Assembly: GCF_001043955.1 (NCBI RefSeq)
Contig: NZ_LABZ01000013.1
Coordinates: forward strand, 20,963-84,962
Direction of reading: 5' to 3'
Length of the DNA stretch: 64,000 nt
Source of the DNA: Methylobacterium tarhaniae
GTDB taxonomy: Bacteria > Pseudomonadota > Alphaproteobacteria > Rhizobiales > Beijerinckiaceae
A program made the translations under genes and the position numbers. This document shows, piece by piece, positions 61,372-64,000 of this stretch. Position 1 is the first letter of the stretch. Each line of letters begins with the position of its first letter. The notes under the pieces were generated by a model that was given only the letters and a program-made list of their open reading frames with translations, was not told the origin of the DNA and ran no database searches.

Positions 61372-62259
61372 GAGCCTGTTTGAGGGCTCACTCTTCATTC
61401 TGGCTGGTGAGTGCAATGAGGGCCATCAGGCAGGCGATGACGCAGAGGCGGGCGGTTGCCACGTCGAGGCGGCTGGCCCGCTCGCGCCGCAGACTGCCCC
61501 AATGGCTGATCCAGCCCGAGGTGCGCTCGACCACCCTGCGTTTGAGCACGACGAAGCCCTTCTGACCCAGCTCCTTCTTCACGACCTCGCAGCGCTTGCC
61601 CCGGAACACGCCGTCGAGGATCGCCAGGCGAAGGCTCGGCCATTCCTCCTTGCCAGCATCCAGCGCCGGCGACGTATCGCAATCCTGCACGTCACCGGGC
61701 ACGGCCGAGAGCACCGGGATGTGCCCTTCGGCGTCGACCATCACCACGCGCTTGCGCCCGACCAGTTTCTCGGCACCGTCGTAGCCACGCGGTCCGCGCA
61801 CCCCGATACACTTGAAGCTCTTGGTGTCGATGATCGCCAACCGCGGCTGCGGATGGCGACCGCAACGCTGCCGTTACCGGCGCGCCAGGGCCCGCAACCG
61901 ATCGCGAACATTCCTTCTTGGTCCAGCACCGGAACCAGCCGTAGACCGCCGTGCGCCAGTGCCCAAGGCTATCCGGCAGAACCCGCCAGGCGCCGCCCAC
62001 CCGCAGATGCCAGGCGATCACCGCGACAATCCGGCCGGCCGGCGTCGCTCTCGGGTTGCGGGGGCGGGTCCGCCCGTACCTGAAACCGGGCCCATCTCGT
62101 CCAAGCCCGTCCGGGCAACGACATTCGTCAGACGCGTCTCGTGGCGCGTCCGATGTCGGTCCGCCTACATCTGCTCCCACCCGCCCGGCCAGGCGGAGCC
62201 CATGTTGTTCTCACACGAGACAGAGGGGGGACGGCCAGCAGAGGCCCTCAAACAGGCTG
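61372..62259 (-). mobile_element. IS5-like insertion sequence (degraded)
   Basis: 888-bp element with terminal inverted repeats: GAGCCTGTTTGAGGGC at 61372-61387 and, at the right end, the complement of CAGCCTGTTTGAGGGC (62244-62259). A 3-bp target duplication TCA is present at 61369-61371 and 62260-62262. The transposase is read on the minus strand and is broken. It inserted into the right end of dispersed-repeat copy 2, so it is younger than that repeat. Confidence 0.75.
61388..62150 (-). pseudogene. IS5-family transposase, frameshifted
   Basis: The N-terminal part (about 61920-62150) reads RIVAVIAWHLRVGGAWRVLP and TAVYGWFRCW, the usual orfA region. The C-terminal part, in another frame from about 61870, reads PRLAIIDTKSFKCIGVRGPR, GYDGAEKLVGRKRVVMVDAEG up to VVERTSGWISHWGSL. 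Between them the linking frame (RLRALARR) contains a stop and a frameshift, and a central segment before QKGFVV is shorter than in relatives. The damage looks like decay rather than programmed frameshifting. Confidence 0.8.
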
Positions 62260-62476
62260 TCAGGGGCGAACGAGGTTCTTTCCTGAGGTCATTCCGAACC
62301 TTCATGGACCTGCCGCCGGCGAAGGGGCGTACCCGCCGGACGCGCCGGGCAATTCGCTCCAGAGCTGCCCTTGTGTCCGGTCCTGACGCGGTTGCCCGTG
62401 CCGCGCTCGCGAATAGAGTGATGACTTCCGGGAATTTGCTCTCGTCGGAGCATCCGGTTCGGACACGGTCTCTCGC

Positions 62477-63382
62477 ATGGCCTTCACGCGGCGCTTCCTC
62501 CCCTCGATGTCATTGCTCTGCGCCTTCGAGGCCGCCTCCCGGCACCAGAGCTTCACGCTGGCCGCACGCGAATTGAGCCTGACCCAGAGCGCGGTCAGCC
62601 GGCAGATCCGGGCGCTCGAGGAGATGCTGGGATCGGACCTCTTCCTGCGCGACCGGCAGACCGTGCGCCTGACGCTGGCGGGCGAGACCTACGCGCAGGA
62701 GGTGCGCGAGGCCCTGCGGCGGATCTCCACGGCGACCCTGGGCTTTCGCGCCAATCCGAAGGGCGGCACCCTGAACCTGGCGATCCTGCCGACCTTCGGC
62801 ACCCGCTGGCTGGCCCCGCGGCTGCCGGCCTTCTTCGCCGAGCATCCCGGCATCACCGTCAACCTGACGACGCGCCTGGCGCCCTTCGACTTCCGGTTCG
62901 AGCAGGTCGACGCCGCCATCCATTTCGGATCGCCGGACTGGCCGGGGGCGGAGTTCGAGCCGCTGATGAGCGAAACCGTGGTTCCCGCCTGCAGCCGCGA
63001 CCTGGCGGAGCGCTACGCCTTCGCGCAGGCGAGCGACCTGTTGCGGGCCCCCCTGCTCCACCTCGTCTCGCGCCCCGATGCCTGGGAGCGCTGGTTCACC
63101 GCTCAGGGCGTCAATCCGGAAGGCGTCCGGGGGATGCTGTTCGACCAGTTCGCGACCGTAGCGCAGGTCGCGATCTCGGGGCTCGGGGTCGCCCTGCTGC
63201 CGGAATTCCTGATCCAGCCCGAACTGGCGCGCGGCGACCTTGTGGCGGCGTTGCCGGCCCGGATCGAGAACGCGGGACGCTATTATCTCGCCTGGCCCTC
63301 GCAGCGGGCCAGCCACCCGCCCCTGGAGGCGTTCAGGGCCTGGCTCGGAACGGCGGCAAAGGCGGGTCAGGAAGAGGGGTGA
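62477..63382 (+). CDS. LysR family transcriptional regulator (GcvA-like)
   Basis: 301-aa regulator. The N-terminal winged helix-turn-helix spans residues 8-65 (SFTLAARELSLTQSAVSRQI), followed by a linker and the LysR substrate-binding domain with LPTFGTRWLAPRLPAFFAEHPGI split by the usual strand order, and FDQFATVAQVAISGLGVALLP near the end. The RWLAPRLP wording is typical of GcvA/TrpI-type regulators. No divergent target gene is left next to it (IS on one side), so its regulon is unclear. Confidence 0.92.
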   Translation: MAFTRRFLPSMSLLCAFEAASRHQSFTLAARELSLTQSAVSRQIRALEEMLGSDLFLRDRQTVRLTLAGETYAQEVREALRRISTATLGFRANPKGGTLNLAILPTFGTRWLAPRLPAFFAEHPGITVNLTTRLAPFDFRFEQVDAAIHFGSPDWPGAEFEPLMSETVVPACSRDLAERYAFAQASDLLRAPLLHLVSRPDAWERWFTAQGVNPEGVRGMLFDQFATVAQVAISGLGVALLPEFLIQPELARGDLVAALPARIENAGRYYLAWPSQRASHPPLEAFRAWLGTAAKAGQEEG

Positions 63383-63424
63383 ACCGCCCCGGGTTCCCCG
63401 GCAACTGTAATCAGATCGCGGCGG

Positions 63425-63550
63425 CTAGGGTAATCGGTACCGCTGGCGAGCATGGCGTTCAGCGTGACAAGCAGTTCGCGGGCAGTCGCCGTGAGTGCCG
63501 CCTTGGTCGGTTTTCCGGCCAACTGGAGGCGCTGGCGGAAGTCTCGGAAT
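63425..63550 (-). pseudogene. IS110-family transposase remnant (C-terminus)
   Basis: The minus strand encodes FRDFRQRLQLAGKPTKAAL and TATARELLVTLNAMLASG, the extreme C-terminus of IS110 transposases. Its first 31 nt (63520-63550) match 45825-45855 at 30 of 31 positions in inverted orientation, so this is the missing end of the fragment at 45.6 kb or of a sister copy. Confidence 0.8.
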
Positions 63551-63814
63551 GGGATTGCCCCGTTTCTGTGGACGGTTATGGGGCTTGGCTGACCAGGGTC
63601 TCGCTGCGGGTTTTTGGGCGGTGCTCCGGCTCGACACCGTCGCCCTTTCAGGCGCGAGGCGAGATCTCCCCAGGTAAGAGCACGTTCTGTCCCTGCACGA
63701 CCGCCGGATTTACAGCGCCTTGCCTTGATCACGAGAGCTTCGCGGTCCTTTGCCCGCTCGCCCTGCTCGGCACTGCCTCGTATCGGCTCTCAGGCAGGGG
63801 AGGCAGGGTGTGCG

Positions 63815-63850
63815 AGGCCCCGAACGCCAACAACCCCGCGAGGCTCGAAG
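63815..63850 (+). repeat. 36-nt direct repeat (right copy)
   Basis: Sequence shared with 45301-45336 (33 of 36 identical). Here it runs into the terminator stem of tRNA-fMet. Confidence 0.6.
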
Positions 63851-63865
63851 CCTCGCGGGGTTGTT
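63829..63865 (-). terminator. Terminator of tRNA-fMet
   Basis: Perfect 17-bp stem (63829-63845 with 63849-63865; arm AACAACCCCGCGAGGCT) and a 3-nt loop, 10 nt beyond the tRNA 3' end on the minus strand. T-rich arm tail, no separate U-run. Confidence 0.75.
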
Positions 63866-63874
63866 CGATGTATG

Positions 63875-63951
<77 letters not shown>

Positions 63952-64000
63952 CCAGGGTGTGTTCGCGAGGAGGGAATGAGGCGTGCTTGGCAGGTCTGGC

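Overview
Organism and replicon. The window is GC-rich (about 70% by eye) with dense, overlapping gene strings. It has a rhizobial-type Pha/Mrp antiporter, a RepA/RepB partition locus with three repABC-type parS palindromes, and alphaproteobacterial-style dispersed palindromic repeats. I read it as a Hyphomicrobiales alphaproteobacterium, most like Methylobacterium; this is inference from gene content, not a database match. An initiator tRNA gene near the right edge argues for a chromosome or chromid, while repAB/parS (no repC in view) argues for a second replicon or an integrated plasmid partition locus.

Layout. (1) 1-4.2 kb: dipeptide-type ABC importer (minus strand, ATPase cut by the window edge), with a perfect hairpin between the binding-protein and permease genes. 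(2) 5.2-15.3 kb: a cupin, two tandem paralogous two-domain GNAT acetyltransferases, then a translationally coupled FAD oxidase, aldehyde dehydrogenase and ornithine-cyclodeaminase-like reductase that look like amine or amino-acid catabolism. Next come a tartrate dehydrogenase with a tartrate-type MFS transporter and a divergent GntR regulator. (3) 15.5-22.0 kb: the most interesting locus, a seven-gene one-strand array. It holds a 98-aa protein, a DUF6745 leucine-rich-repeat protein and the five uncharacterised Salmonella-named families STM4015, STM4014 (ATP-grasp), STM4013 (alkaline-phosphatase-fold hydrolase), STM4012 and STM4011 (two radical SAM enzymes). The last five run almost without spacers. 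(4) 22.4-24.9 kb: repB, repA and three parS sites at an exact 34-bp pitch. (5) 25.7-31.7 kb: a complete pha (mrp) cation/proton antiporter operon, AB fused then C-D-E-F-G. (6) 32-38.8 kb: DUF1349 protein, YghU-like GST, CaiB-type CoA transferase, orphan TRAP binding protein, FAD monooxygenase and SnoaL-like protein. (7) 38.8-41.8 kb: a scatter of very small hypothetical genes.

(8) 42-60.9 kb: an accessory catabolic region. It has carboxymuconolactone decarboxylase, 3-hydroxyisobutyrate-type dehydrogenase, a lactonase-like metallo-hydrolase, a tyrosine recombinase, IS debris, thiolase, a second CoA transferase, and a 3-hydroxyacyl-CoA dehydrogenase split by a stop codon. It continues with an IclR regulator with twin operators, an aromatic-acid-type MFS importer, two decayed genes, a frameshifted Old-Yellow-Enzyme-type reductase, a polar amino-acid ABC importer and an Asp/Glu-racemase-like enzyme. 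(9) 61-64 kb: a degraded IS5-like element inserted in a dispersed repeat, a LysR regulator, an IS110 remnant and tRNA-fMet with its terminator.

How it fits together. Regions 1, 2, 6 and 8 are uptake-plus-catabolism modules, several with their own regulator and visible operator-like repeats. The 45.3-63.85 kb stretch carries the marks of a decaying island: a recombinase at one end, a tRNA at the other, a 36-nt near-perfect direct repeat at both ends, two halves of an IS110 transposase in opposite orientations, and most of the broken genes between.
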